Assembly: GCF_003336755.1 (NCBI RefSeq)
Contig: NZ_QMDI01000002.1
Span: forward strand, 682,001-746,000
DNA: 64,000 bases
Origin: Elioraea thermophila (ex Habib et al. 2022)
GTDB lineage: Bacteria; Pseudomonadota; Alphaproteobacteria; Acetobacterales; Acetobacteraceae
Reading direction: 5' to 3'
The notes under the pieces: generated by a model
Database searches by the model: none
What the model was told of the DNA's origin: nothing
The model's input: only the letters and a program-made list of their open reading frames with translations
Part shown: positions 44,268 through 52,675 of the stretch, piece by piece
How positions within the stretch are numbered: the stretch's first letter is position 1
How the letters are laid out: every line of letters starts with the position of its first letter
Program-made: the position numbers and the translations under genes

Positions 44268-45680
44268 TCAGTATAGCCCGGCGACCACGGCAGGGAGATG
44301 GTCGGCGAGGTCCTCCGCTATCAAGTGGGGGCCGGCGCGACCCGCCGCCTGCGCATGCAGCCAGGCGGCGGCGCAGGCGGCTTCGAACGCCGGCAGGCCC
44401 TGGGCGAGCAGGGCGGCGGCGATGCCACCGAGCACGTCGCCCGTGCCGCCGGTGGCGAGCCACGCCGGTGCGGCGGGGTTGATCGCCGCCCGCCCATCGG
44501 GGGCGGCGACGATGGTGTCGCTGCCCTTGAGCAACACCACACCGTCGAGCCGGCGTGCGGCCTCGCGCACCGCGGCGAGCCGGTCGGCCCCCAACGGGCC
44601 GAACAGGCGGGCGAACTCGGCGGCGTGCGGCGTCGCGATGGCGGTGCCGCGCAGATCCTCCGGCGCCCCGCGTAGGGCATCGGCATCGGCCACCAGGCGT
44701 CGCCCCGCTGCCAGGACGGCGCGTGCGATCTCCGCAGCGCGCTCCCCTCCGCCCGGGCCGACCAGCCAGACCCGGCGGCGTTCATCGGCAAGCAGAGCCT
44801 GGAGCGAAGCCTCGGTGACGATCACGCCCGGCTCGCCCGCCCGACAGGCGGCGGCGGAGGCGGCGTCGGGCGCGGCGATGGTGACGAGGCCTGCGCCGGC
44901 GCGCCGGGCGGCGCGGGCGGCAAGCCTGGCCGCGCCGGTCATGGCCGGGCCGGCCACGACGGTCACCGTGCCGCGGCTGTACTTGTGGTCCGCCGACCCG
45001 GGGGGGCGGAGCAACTGTCGCCACAGCGTGGGATCGTTCCGGAACGTCGTCGGCCCGATCCGGTCCAGCACGTCGTCCGGGATGCCGATCGGTGCGCAGA
45101 CCACCTCGCCGCAGAGATCCCGCCCCGGCAGCAGCAGGTGCGCGGGCTTGAGGCGAAAGAAGGTGACGGTGAGGACGGCTTGCGGGGCGACGCCGAGCAC
45201 GGCTCCCGTGTCACCCGACACGCCTGAGGGCAGGTCGATCGCCACCACCGGTGCGGCGATCGCGCGGATCGTTTCGGCCGCCAAACCCTCGATCGGGCGG
45301 GCAAGCCCCGCGCCGAACAGGGCGTCGACGACGAGACTTGCACCGACCAGGGCCGCGGGCGTGAGGGGAACGAGGGGTCCGCGCCAGCGCGCGGCGGCGA
45401 GGGCGGCGTCACCGCGCAGACCGTTCCGCTCCCCCAACAGCGCCACCCGCACCGGCCAACCCGCCTCTTCCAACCGGCGCGCGACCACCAACCCGTCGCC
45501 GCCGTTGTTGCCGGGCCCGGCGAGCACCACCGTGGCACAGGGGCGAAAGCGGCGCAGGATCGCGCGCGTCACCGCACGGCCGGCGTTCTCCATCAGCGCG
45601 ATTCCGGGCGTACCGCCCGCGATGGTCAGCCGATCGGCGCGGCCCATCTCTGCCACCGTCAGCACCGCGGCGTCGCGCAT
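44268..45680 (-). CDS. nnrD: Bifunctional NAD(P)H-hydrate epimerase / ADP-dependent dehydratase
   Basis: 470 residues. The N-terminal epimerase domain (about 1-210) has VVLAGPGNNGGDGLVVARRL and DLPSGVSGDTG. The C-terminal dehydratase domain (about 225-470) has SRGTVTVVAGPAMTGAARLAA, VLLKGSDTIVAAPDG, and WLATGGTGDVLGGIAAALLAQG. Together they repair damaged NAD(P)H. It heads the operon with malonyl-CoA decarboxylase and the E1-like gene and is divergent from sorA. Confidence 0.95.
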   Translation of the reverse strand: MRDAAVLTVAEMGRADRLTIAGGTPGIALMENAGRAVTRAILRRFRPCATVVLAGPGNNGGDGLVVARRLEEAGWPVRVALLGERNGLRGDAALAAARWRGPLVPLTPAALVGASLVVDALFGAGLARPIEGLAAETIRAIAAPVVAIDLPSGVSGDTGAVLGVAPQAVLTVTFFRLKPAHLLLPGRDLCGEVVCAPIGIPDDVLDRIGPTTFRNDPTLWRQLLRPPGSADHKYSRGTVTVVAGPAMTGAARLAARAARRAGAGLVTIAAPDAASAAACRAGEPGVIVTEASLQALLADERRRVWLVGPGGGERAAEIARAVLAAGRRLVADADALRGAPEDLRGTAIATPHAAEFARLFGPLGADRLAAVREAARRLDGVVLLKGSDTIVAAPDGRAAINPAAPAWLATGGTGDVLGGIAAALLAQGLPAFEAACAAAWLHAQAAGRAGPHLIAEDLADHLPAVVAGLY

Positions 45681-45716
45681 TCGCTTGACCCTCGCTTTCT
45701 TCGATGATTAGAACAT

Positions 45717-45740
45717 GTGCGGGGAGCGATCTTCCCGCAC
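45717..45740. promoter_or_regulatory. Inverted repeat in the nnrD-sorA divergent region
   Basis: GTGCGGG (45717-45723) and CCCGCAC (45734-45740) form a perfect 7-bp inverted repeat with a 10-bp spacer, in the middle of the 91-bp divergent region. It lies 31 bp before the sorA ATG. It could be an operator or a hairpin in the sorA leader. Confidence 0.3.
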
Positions 45741-45771
45741 GGAAAGATCAACGAAGCGGGAGTGAACGTCG

Positions 45772-47082
45772 ATGGCACGGATCGGCAAGCCTGAACGGAG
45801 CCTCTCCGAACTTTATCGCGACGACCCGGAACGCGCCGACTGGATCGTGTTCGGCCGCCGGGGTGCCCTGAAGGGCACGGCGTTGGCCGCCATGGGTGCT
45901 GCGGTCGGGGCGACCATCCCGTTCGCCAACCGCATGCCGACGGGCCTCGTCCCTGCCGCCCTGGCGCAAGGGGCGGGCGAGCGCCGCCTGTTCCGCTTCG
46001 AGGGCAAGGAGGCGCTGATCGATCTCGGCCAGCGCCCGCTCGTGCTCGAGACCCCCGAACACCTGCTCGACGACGAGATCACACCGGCCTCCAAGTTCTT
46101 CGTCCGCAACAACGGCCTGCCGCCGGAACCCGCGGCGGATCCGAAGGCATGGAAGCTGCGCATCGACGGCGAGGTGAACACGCCGCTCGAATTGACGGTT
46201 GGCGAGCTCGAGAGCCGCTTCCCGCTCGTCACCTACCAGCTGCAAATGGAGTGCGGCGGCAACGGACGCGGCTTCTTCGTTCCCGAGACCCGCGGCAACC
46301 AGTGGGGTAACGGCGCGATCTCGAACTGCCAGTGGACGGGCGTGCGGCTGCGCGACCTCCTGCGCGCGGCCGGCGTGAAGGACAGTGCCAAGCACGTCGC
46401 CCCCTATGCCAGCGACATGCATCTCTCCGGCGACCCGAATCGCGTGGTGATCAGCCGCGCGACGCCGATCGAGAAGTGCATGGAGGAGCATACCATCGTC
46501 GCGGTGCGGATGAACGGCGAGCCGATCCCGCACATCCATGGCGCGCCCTTGCGCCTGATCGTGCCCGGCTGGCCCGGTTCGCTGAGCCAGAAGTGGCTGA
46601 CGCGGCTGTGGGTGCGCGACCGCGAGCATGACGGGCCAGGCATGGGCGGCACCTCGTACCGCGTGCCGGTGATCCCGATCGTTCCCGGCTCGCGCGACGA
46701 CGGCAAAACCTTCCGCGACATCCACTCGATGTGGGTGCGGTCGGTGCTGACCAACATCCCGAACGGCAGTCGCTTCCCCGCCGGCACGCGCGAGATCGCC
46801 GTGCGCGGCCATGCCTGGGCGGGCGAGGACAGCGTCCGCGCCGTCCACGTGTCGGTCGATTTCGGCGCGACCTGGACGGCGATGGACGTGAAGCCGCCCG
46901 CCAACAAGTACGCCTGGCAGCGCTGGAGCGGCACCGTCCGCCTGCCCTCGGATGGCTACTTCGAGATCTGGTATCGGGCGACCGACAGCCAGGGCCGGAT
47001 GCAGCCGCATGCGCCGGCGAACTGGAACCCGCAGGGCTACGGCGCGAACCCGATCAGCCGGATCGCGATCCTGGTCGGCTGA
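45772..47082 (+). CDS. SorA-like sulfite dehydrogenase, molybdopterin subunit
   Basis: 436 residues, exported by a twin-arginine-type signal (FGRRGALKGTALAAMG, about 27-42). The sulfite-oxidase-type domain binds molybdopterin through Cys161 in MECGGNGRGFF and has GNQWGNGAISNCQWTGVRL, HMHLSGDPNRV-like YASDMHLSG, GWPGSLSQKWLTRLWV and HSMWVRSVLT blocks. The C-terminal dimerisation domain starts near GHAWAGEDSVR. No haem motif is present, and the next gene encodes a monohaem cytochrome, as in SorAB. SoxC is the alternative; no other sox genes are seen. Confidence 0.9.
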   Translation: MARIGKPERSLSELYRDDPERADWIVFGRRGALKGTALAAMGAAVGATIPFANRMPTGLVPAALAQGAGERRLFRFEGKEALIDLGQRPLVLETPEHLLDDEITPASKFFVRNNGLPPEPAADPKAWKLRIDGEVNTPLELTVGELESRFPLVTYQLQMECGGNGRGFFVPETRGNQWGNGAISNCQWTGVRLRDLLRAAGVKDSAKHVAPYASDMHLSGDPNRVVISRATPIEKCMEEHTIVAVRMNGEPIPHIHGAPLRLIVPGWPGSLSQKWLTRLWVRDREHDGPGMGGTSYRVPVIPIVPGSRDDGKTFRDIHSMWVRSVLTNIPNGSRFPAGTREIAVRGHAWAGEDSVRAVHVSVDFGATWTAMDVKPPANKYAWQRWSGTVRLPSDGYFEIWYRATDSQGRMQPHAPANWNPQGYGANPISRIAILVG

Positions 47083-47125
47083 AACTGCGTCTGACGTTAA
47101 CCACGAAACGAAAGAGCAGAGACTG

Positions 47126-47488
47126 ATGGGACGGGGAACGGTGAAGGGACTGTTTGCGGCGATTGCGGCGGGACTTCTCGCCGTTCCCCTTGTTTCCACG
47201 GCACCTTCGATCTCAGCCGAGGAGGAAACGCCGGAGGTTCTGGCCCCCGGCGAAGGCAGGGACGAAACGTTCTACTACTGCATCGCCTGCCACAACACGG
47301 CGCTCATCCGCCGCTCGGGCTTCACCCGCCAGCAGTGGGACGAGCTGATGGACTGGATGACCGAGCGGCATGGCATGAACCCGCTCGAGGGCGAACTGCG
47401 CGAGACCATCGTCAATTACCTCGCGCAGGCCTATCCACCGCGGCGCCAGCGCGGCCCGGCCTTCACCAATCCCTTCGCCAGCAACTGA
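47126..47488 (+). CDS. SorB-like monohaem cytochrome c subunit
   Basis: 120-residue exported protein with a signal peptide (about 1-31) and one haem site, CIACH (Cys52, Cys55, His56). MTERHGMNPLEG has the likely axial methionine. It lies 43 bp after the molybdopterin subunit and probably receives its electrons. Start is the ATG at 47126; the ORF extends upstream but overlaps sorA. Confidence 0.88.
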   Translation: MGRGTVKGLFAAIAAGLLAVPLVSTAPSISAEEETPEVLAPGEGRDETFYYCIACHNTALIRRSGFTRQQWDELMDWMTERHGMNPLEGELRETIVNYLAQAYPPRRQRGPAFTNPFASN

Positions 47489-47574
47489 GCCGGCCCGCCA
47501 CGGCAAACCCGCGGCCGGCCTGACCCCAGCCGTGAGGCTCTTGCGTTGCCCAGCGGGCAGCGCAGGGTAGGGCC

Positions 47575-48825
47575 ATGCGCATCGTGGTCATCGGCGCCGG
47601 CGTGGTCGGCGTGGCGGCAGCCTGGGCGCTCCGGCGTGCCGGTGCCGAGATCATCGTCGTCGAAGCCCGGGAAGGTCCCGCGCTCGAAACCTCTTTCGCC
47701 AATGCCGGGCACCTGGCGGTCGCGAGCGGGCCCTGGGCCGCGCCCGACGTACCGGGCAAACTGCTGCGCTGGCTGGGGCAGGAGGATGCGCCGCTCCTCG
47801 TTCGCCTACGCTGGGACCCTACGCTCTGGCGCTGGGGCCTGAGGTTTCTCGCCAACTGCACGGCGCGCGCCCACGAGGAGAATGCGCGCGCGATCGGCAC
47901 CCTGGCGCAGCTGTCGTTCAACGAAACCATCCGGCTGCGGGGAGAACTCGCCATCGCCGATGACGTCAATCGCGAGGGCGTCCTCACCCTCTACCGCGAC
48001 CCGCGCGCGCTGGCGGCAGCGGAGAAGAAACGCGACCGCCTCGCCGCGCAGGGCATCGCGGCCGAGCTGCTCGATCGCAACGGGATGGTCGCGCGCGAAC
48101 CCGCGCTCGCCGCGGCGGCGGATCGCTACGCCGGCGCGCTGTTCGCCGCCGATGCCGAGACCGCCGACTGCCGCGCCTTCACCCTCGCCCTCGCCGCCGA
48201 AGCGGAACGGCGCGGCGTCGTGTTCCGGTTCCGCACGCGCGTGGCCGAGATCCTCGTCGAGGGCGGTCGGGCACGCGGGGTCGCCCTCGCGGGCGGAGAG
48301 CGTGTGGCGGCGGATGCCGTCGTGCTCGCCGCCGGGCCCTGGTCCGTCCGCCTCGCGCTGCGCTTGGGGCTTCGCCTGCCGATCTACCCCGGCAAGGGCT
48401 ATTCCGTCACCGTGCCGATCGCCGGTCGCAACGGTGCGCCCCGCCATGCGGTGATCGACGAGGCGGACAAGGTCTACGTCGCGCGATTCGGCGAGCGGCT
48501 GCGCATCGCCGGCACGCTCGAACTCGCAGGCTTCGACCCCACCCCCTCGCCCGCGCGTGCGGCCGCCACGCTCGAACGGCTGCGCAGGCTGTTCCCCGAT
48601 GGCGGCGACTACGCGCGCGCCGAGCACTGGACGGGGCTGAGGCCGATGACGCCGGACGGGCGGCCACTCATCGGTGCCACCTCCATCCGCGGCCTGTGGC
48701 TCAATACCGGGCACGGCCCGCTCGGCTGGACGCTCGCCTGCGGCTCGGCTCTGCTGCTGGCCAGCCTCCTCGCCGGTTCCCCGCCGCCGATCGACGCCAC
48801 CCCCTTCGCCCCCTCCCGGTTCTGA
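47575..48825 (+). CDS. dadA: FAD-dependent D-amino acid dehydrogenase-like oxidoreductase
   Basis: 416 residues of the DAO fold. The N-terminal dinucleotide motif is [43 protein letters not shown] is typical of DadA, and the C-terminal GLWLNTGHGPLGWTLACGSALLL is the second FAD block. The DadA family oxidises D-amino acids to 2-oxoacids in the membrane respiratory chain. A related glycine/sarcosine-type oxidase is possible. It starts 87 bp after the SorB-like gene; a GGTAGGG site precedes it. Confidence 0.88.
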   Translation: MRIVVIGAGVVGVAAAWALRRAGAEIIVVEAREGPALETSFANAGHLAVASGPWAAPDVPGKLLRWLGQEDAPLLVRLRWDPTLWRWGLRFLANCTARAHEENARAIGTLAQLSFNETIRLRGELAIADDVNREGVLTLYRDPRALAAAEKKRDRLAAQGIAAELLDRNGMVAREPALAAAADRYAGALFAADAETADCRAFTLALAAEAERRGVVFRFRTRVAEILVEGGRARGVALAGGERVAADAVVLAAGPWSVRLALRLGLRLPIYPGKGYSVTVPIAGRNGAPRHAVIDEADKVYVARFGERLRIAGTLELAGFDPTPSPARAAATLERLRRLFPDGGDYARAEHWTGLRPMTPDGRPLIGATSIRGLWLNTGHGPLGWTLACGSALLLASLLAGSPPPIDATPFAPSRF

Positions 48826-48875
48826 CGGGCCGGCGCGCTTGGAGGGCGGCGAGTCGTCGCGCTAAGCCTCGCACC

Positions 48876-49514
48876 ATGGCGATCGTCGTCACGGTGGCGC
48901 AGCAGAAGGGTGGAGCGGGCAAGACCACGCTCGTCGCCCAGCTCGCCGCGGCGCTGGCGGCGAGCCGACGGGTCGCTGCCCTCGATGTCGACCCCCAGGC
49001 GAGCCTGATGCGCTGGCAGGCCGCCCGCAAGTCGGCACTCAAGGCTGCGGCGGCAGGGCTCACCGTGGCGGACTGCGCGGGCTGGCGTCTTGCGGGCGAA
49101 ATCGCGCGCTTGGCCCGCAGCCATGACGTGGTGCTGATCGACAGCCCGCCGCATGCCGAAACCGAAGCCCGGCTCGCCGTGCGCGCGGCCGATCTCGTCC
49201 TCGTTCCCCTCCAGCCGAGCCCGCTCGATCTCTGGGCGACCGAACCGACCCTTGCGCTCGCGCACGCCGAGAAACGCGCGGTCCGGGTGGTGCTGAACCG
49301 CGCGCCCGCCCGCGGACGGCTTCTGGACGCGACGCGCGCCGAGCTCGCGCGCGCCGAAGCGCCCGTGCTGGCCGCGGCGCTCCGCAACCGCAGCGCCTAT
49401 CCGGCTGCCATGCAAAGGGGGCTCGGCGTGACGGAAAGCGCGCCGAAAGGCCAAGCGGCCGCGGAGGTGCGCGCCCTGATCGCCGAGCTATCGGACTGGT
49501 TGGGCTCGACCTGA
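48876..49514 (+). CDS. Orphan ParA-family ATPase
   Basis: 212 residues with the deviant Walker A KGGAGKTT (Lys11 and Lys16), LDVDPQASLMRW (Walker A') and VVLIDSPPH (Walker B). No parB, replication or chemotaxis gene adjoins it. Such orphans position plasmids, arrays or protein complexes; the cargo is unknown. The stop overlaps the ATG of the next gene (TGATG). I placed the start at 48876, directly at the conserved N-terminus. Confidence 0.88.
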   Translation: MAIVVTVAQQKGGAGKTTLVAQLAAALAASRRVAALDVDPQASLMRWQAARKSALKAAAAGLTVADCAGWRLAGEIARLARSHDVVLIDSPPHAETEARLAVRAADLVLVPLQPSPLDLWATEPTLALAHAEKRAVRVVLNRAPARGRLLDATRAELARAEAPVLAAALRNRSAYPAAMQRGLGVTESAPKGQAAAEVRALIAELSDWLGST

Positions 49515-49972
49515 TGCACGCGCTGCTGTTCGTCCTTCATCTGCTCGGCGCCATCGTCTGGGTGGGCGGGATGGCCTTCGCCATGCTCGTGCTCCGCCCC
49601 TCCCTCGCCGTGCTCGAGCCACCGCAGCGGCTCGCGCTGCATCGCGAGGTGTTCCGCCGCTTCTTCCTCATCGTCTGGCACGCGATGCCGATCACGCTGG
49701 CTTCCGGTTGGGCGATGCTGTTCCTGTTCCACGGCGGCTTCGCCGGCGCGCACTGGACGGTGCACCTGATGAACCTGACGGGGCTCGTGATGGGCGCGGT
49801 GTTCGTCGTGCTCTGGAGCGGGCCCCATCAGGCCTTCCGCGCCGCGCTCGCCGCCGGCCGCCCGGCGGAGGCGGCGGAGGCGCTGGGGCGAATCCGGCTG
49901 CTCATCACGCTCAACCTGGGGCTCGGCCTGTTCACGAGCGCGATCGCCGGGCTCGGGCGGTTCGGGCTATGA
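49514..49972 (+). CDS. CopD-like small integral membrane protein
   Basis: 152 residues with about four membrane spans. LLFVLHLLGAIVWVGGMAFAMLVLRP is the CopD/HemJ-type first helix with an intramembrane histidine. Later FLIVWHAMPITLASGWAML and NLTGLVMGAVFVVLW follow. The family binds copper or haem; which is not clear here. It is translationally coupled to parA and followed by a cytochrome c gene 31 bp later. Confidence 0.75.
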   Translation: MHALLFVLHLLGAIVWVGGMAFAMLVLRPSLAVLEPPQRLALHREVFRRFFLIVWHAMPITLASGWAMLFLFHGGFAGAHWTVHLMNLTGLVMGAVFVVLWSGPHQAFRAALAAGRPAEAAEALGRIRLLITLNLGLGLFTSAIAGLGRFGL

Positions 49973-50003
49973 TCGCGCGACCGACGACCGTTTGGAGGCG
50001 GAT

Positions 50004-50327
50004 GTGAGCCTGCGGTCTCTTCCCCTGCTCGGCCTTGCCCTCGCCCCGGGCCTCGCCGCCGCGCAGACCTTGCCGGGCGATCCCTTCGTCGGGCGCCAGC
50101 TCGCGGAACGCTGGTGCGCCTCCTGCCACCTCGTCTCGCCACGCCCCGTCGGGCCCGCGGGCGACGGGGCGGAACCCTTCCAGTCGATCGCCGACCGCGC
50201 CTCCACCACCGCACTGTCGCTGCGCGTGTTCCTGCAGACGCCGCACGGGCAGATGCCCGACCTGCAGATCACCCACCGGGAGGCGGACGACCTGATCGCC
50301 TACATCCTGTCGTTGCGCGAGCGCTGA
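50004..50327 (+). CDS. Small periplasmic cytochrome c
   Basis: 107 residues: signal peptide (about 1-20), haem motif CASCH (Cys38, Cys41, His42) and axial Met84 in HGQMPDLQIT. It is a class I monohaem cytochrome. Start is the GTG at 50004, five bases after GGAGG at 49994-49998; a TTG four codons upstream is in frame but would lie on the ribosome site. Confidence 0.88.
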   Translation: MSLRSLPLLGLALAPGLAAAQTLPGDPFVGRQLAERWCASCHLVSPRPVGPAGDGAEPFQSIADRASTTALSLRVFLQTPHGQMPDLQITHREADDLIAYILSLRER

Positions 50328-50334
50328 ACCCGCC

Positions 50335-51252
50335 TCATTGCGACCGGCGCCGCACCACCTCGCGGTGAAGGATGTAAAGGCCCGAAGCGACGAGGACGGC
50401 CACGCCGGCGAGTGTCCAGAGCGACGGCCGCTCGCCCCAGATCACGAAGCCGAGGAGGCCCGTCCAGAGGATGCCGATATACTCGAACGGCGCGACGATC
50501 GACGCCTCGGCGCGGCGATAGGCCTCCGTCATCAACAGTTGCGCCCCCGTGCTGATCACGCCGATCAGGACCAGCAGCGTGAAATCCCACCAATCGGGCG
50601 TGACCCAGACCGGGATCATGGCGAGCCCCGCCACCACCGCGCCACCGACCGAGAACCAGGCGATGATGGTGACGTTGCTCTCGCCCAACTCGCCCATGCG
50701 CCGGATCGCCGCCATGGCCAGCGCCCAGCAGAACGCGCCGAAGACGACGATCAGCGCCGGGATCAGCGCGATCTCTCCTCCCCCGGGGCGGAGGATGAGC
50801 AGCACGCCGCCGAAACCGACGATCACCGCGCTCCAGCGCCGGATGCCCACCTTCTCGCGCAACAGCGGGATGGAAAGCGCGGTGAGGAAGAGCGGCATGG
50901 TGAAGCCGAGCGCGGTGACGGTGGCGATCGGCAGCACGGCGTAGCCGTAGAAGGCGGTGACCATGCCGACCACGCCCGACGTGACCCGCACCACGTGCCA
51001 GAACGGCCGCCGCGTGGCGAGGGTGCGCAGCCCGCCCTGGCGCGCGATCATCGGCCACAGCGCGACGAGCGCGATGATCGAGCGGAAGAACACGATCTCG
51101 ATGGTCGGGATGCGCTCGGCCACCGTCTTCACCATCGCCGCGGCGACCGCGAAGGTGGCGGAGGCGCCGATGACGGCGGCGATGGCGCGGGCACGGCGTC
51201 GCCGCGTCTCGCCTTCCCCCGCCGCCTCGGCCTGATCCGCCGCCTGCCGCAC
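50335..51252 (-). CDS. EamA/DMT-family transporter
   Basis: 305 residues with ten hydrophobic helices in two EamA repeats (about 25-150 and 165-300). FFRSIIALVALWPMI, GYAVLPIATVTALGFTMPLF, REKVGIRRWSAVIVGFGGVLLILRPG and FEYIGILWTGLLGFVIWGERP are typical of metabolite exporters. Start is GTG at 51252; the first 23 residues are charged and cytoplasmic. It is convergent with the cytochrome gene (7 bp) and its ligand is unknown. Confidence 0.9.
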   Translation of the reverse strand: MRQAADQAEAAGEGETRRRRARAIAAVIGASATFAVAAAMVKTVAERIPTIEIVFFRSIIALVALWPMIARQGGLRTLATRRPFWHVVRVTSGVVGMVTAFYGYAVLPIATVTALGFTMPLFLTALSIPLLREKVGIRRWSAVIVGFGGVLLILRPGGGEIALIPALIVVFGAFCWALAMAAIRRMGELGESNVTIIAWFSVGGAVVAGLAMIPVWVTPDWWDFTLLVLIGVISTGAQLLMTEAYRRAEASIVAPFEYIGILWTGLLGFVIWGERPSLWTLAGVAVLVASGLYILHREVVRRRSQ

Positions 51253-51329
51253 CCCCTCCCCCTTTCCCGCCAGCCTAAGCGCGCCCCCTCTGGCCGCGCC
51301 AGACGGATGGGGCTACGGTCCGCGCCCGC

Positions 51330-51959
51330 ATGGCAGACCTCTCCTTTCCGCCGCATCCCGCCGTCGCCATCGAAGCGATCGAGACCGTCTGGCGCGGACG
51401 GACGGCGGTGCAACGCGTCCGCTACAGCCTCACCGGCTTCGACGGCCGCCGCGTCGGCCCCGCCACCTGGGAGGTGGTGCGGCGTGGCCGGGCCGTCGCC
51501 GTGCTGCCGCACGACCCGCGCAGCCGCCGCGTCGTGTTGATCGAGCAGTTCCGCCTGCCCGCCCTCGCCGCCGGGCTCGACCCGATGCTGATCGAGGCCG
51601 CCGCCGGCCTGGTCGACGGCGAGGAGGACGAGAAGGCCGCCGCGCGACGCGAGACGCTCGAGGAGACGGGGCTCACGGTCGGCGCGCTGGAGCCGGTCGG
51701 GCGCTTCATCCTCACACCCGGCGTCGCCGACGAGACGATCGCCATCTTCCTCGCCGAGACCGAGATCCCCCCAGCCCCGGCCGACGGGACCTTGCGCCTC
51801 ACCGGCATGGCGCACGAGCATGAGCACATCCGCGTGCTCGCCGTCGCCGAGGACGACGCCTTCGCCTGGCTGGACGCCGGGCGGATCGTCAACGCCACCA
51901 CGGTGATCGCGCTGCAGGCCCTGCGCATTCGCCGCCTGCGCGAGGATGGCGGTCGATGA
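51330..51959 (+). CDS. nudF: NUDIX hydrolase, ADP-ribose pyrophosphatase type
   Basis: 209 residues. The Nudix box is GLVDGEEDEKAAARRETLEETGLTVG (about 92-117). RRVVLIEQFRLPA before it and HEHEHIRVLAV after it match the ADP-ribose pyrophosphatase branch. The stop overlaps the AlaX start (ATGA). Confidence 0.9.
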   Translation: MADLSFPPHPAVAIEAIETVWRGRTAVQRVRYSLTGFDGRRVGPATWEVVRRGRAVAVLPHDPRSRRVVLIEQFRLPALAAGLDPMLIEAAAGLVDGEEDEKAAARRETLEETGLTVGALEPVGRFILTPGVADETIAIFLAETEIPPAPADGTLRLTGMAHEHEHIRVLAVAEDDAFAWLDAGRIVNATTVIALQALRIRRLREDGGR

Positions 51960-52675
51960 CCGAGCTCCTGTTCCGCGCCGATGCCTATCTCGCGGAGGCC
52001 ACCGCCCGCGTCGTCGCCGCGACACCGATGGGCGTGGTGCTCGACCGCACCGTGTTCTACGCCGCCGCCGGCGGCCAGCCGGGCGACACGGGCGTGCTTC
52101 GCCGCGCCGATGGAACTGCAGCGGCCGTCATCGACACGGTGAAGGGCGAGAACGGTTCGATCCTGCATCGGCTCGCCGAAGGGGCGGCCGTGCCGGAACC
52201 CGGCGAGGAGGTGATGGCGGCGATCGATTGGCCGCGGCGGCACCGGCTGATGCGCATGCACACGGCGCTCCATCTCCTCTGTGCGCTCATCCCCGGCGCG
52301 GCGGTGACGGGAGGCGCGATCGGCGACGGCAAGGGCAGGCTCGATTTCGACCTTCCCGCCGCCCCCGACCGCGCGGCGCTGGACGAAGGGCTCGCGCGGC
52401 TGATCGCCGACAACCATCCGGTGAGCGAACACTGGATCGGCGAAGAGGCGTTGGACGCCAACCCGCACCTCGTGCGCACCCTGTCGGTGAAGCCGCCGCG
52501 CGGGGCGGGACGCGTACGCCTCGTGCGCATCGGCGCGGGCGACCCGCCGGTCGACCTGCAGCCCTGCGGCGGGACGCATGTGCGCGCGACGGCGGAAATC
52601 GGTCGCGTGAGCATCGCCAAGGTGGAGAACAAGGGGCGGCAGAACCGCCGCATCGTCCTGGTGCTCGAGCCGTGA
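51956..52675 (+). CDS. Alanyl-tRNA editing protein AlaX
   Basis: 239-residue free-standing editing domain that clears Ser- or Gly-tRNA(Ala). The Zn ligands are HTALH (about 101-105) and CGGTH (about 204-208). DRTVFYAAAGGQPGDTG at the start is a conserved AlaRS/AlaX motif. Overlaps both neighbours, so the NUDIX-AlaX-sulfurtransferase genes are coupled. Confidence 0.95.
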   Translation: MTELLFRADAYLAEATARVVAATPMGVVLDRTVFYAAAGGQPGDTGVLRRADGTAAAVIDTVKGENGSILHRLAEGAAVPEPGEEVMAAIDWPRRHRLMRMHTALHLLCALIPGAAVTGGAIGDGKGRLDFDLPAAPDRAALDEGLARLIADNHPVSEHWIGEEALDANPHLVRTLSVKPPRGAGRVRLVRIGAGDPPVDLQPCGGTHVRATAEIGRVSIAKVENKGRQNRRIVLVLEP

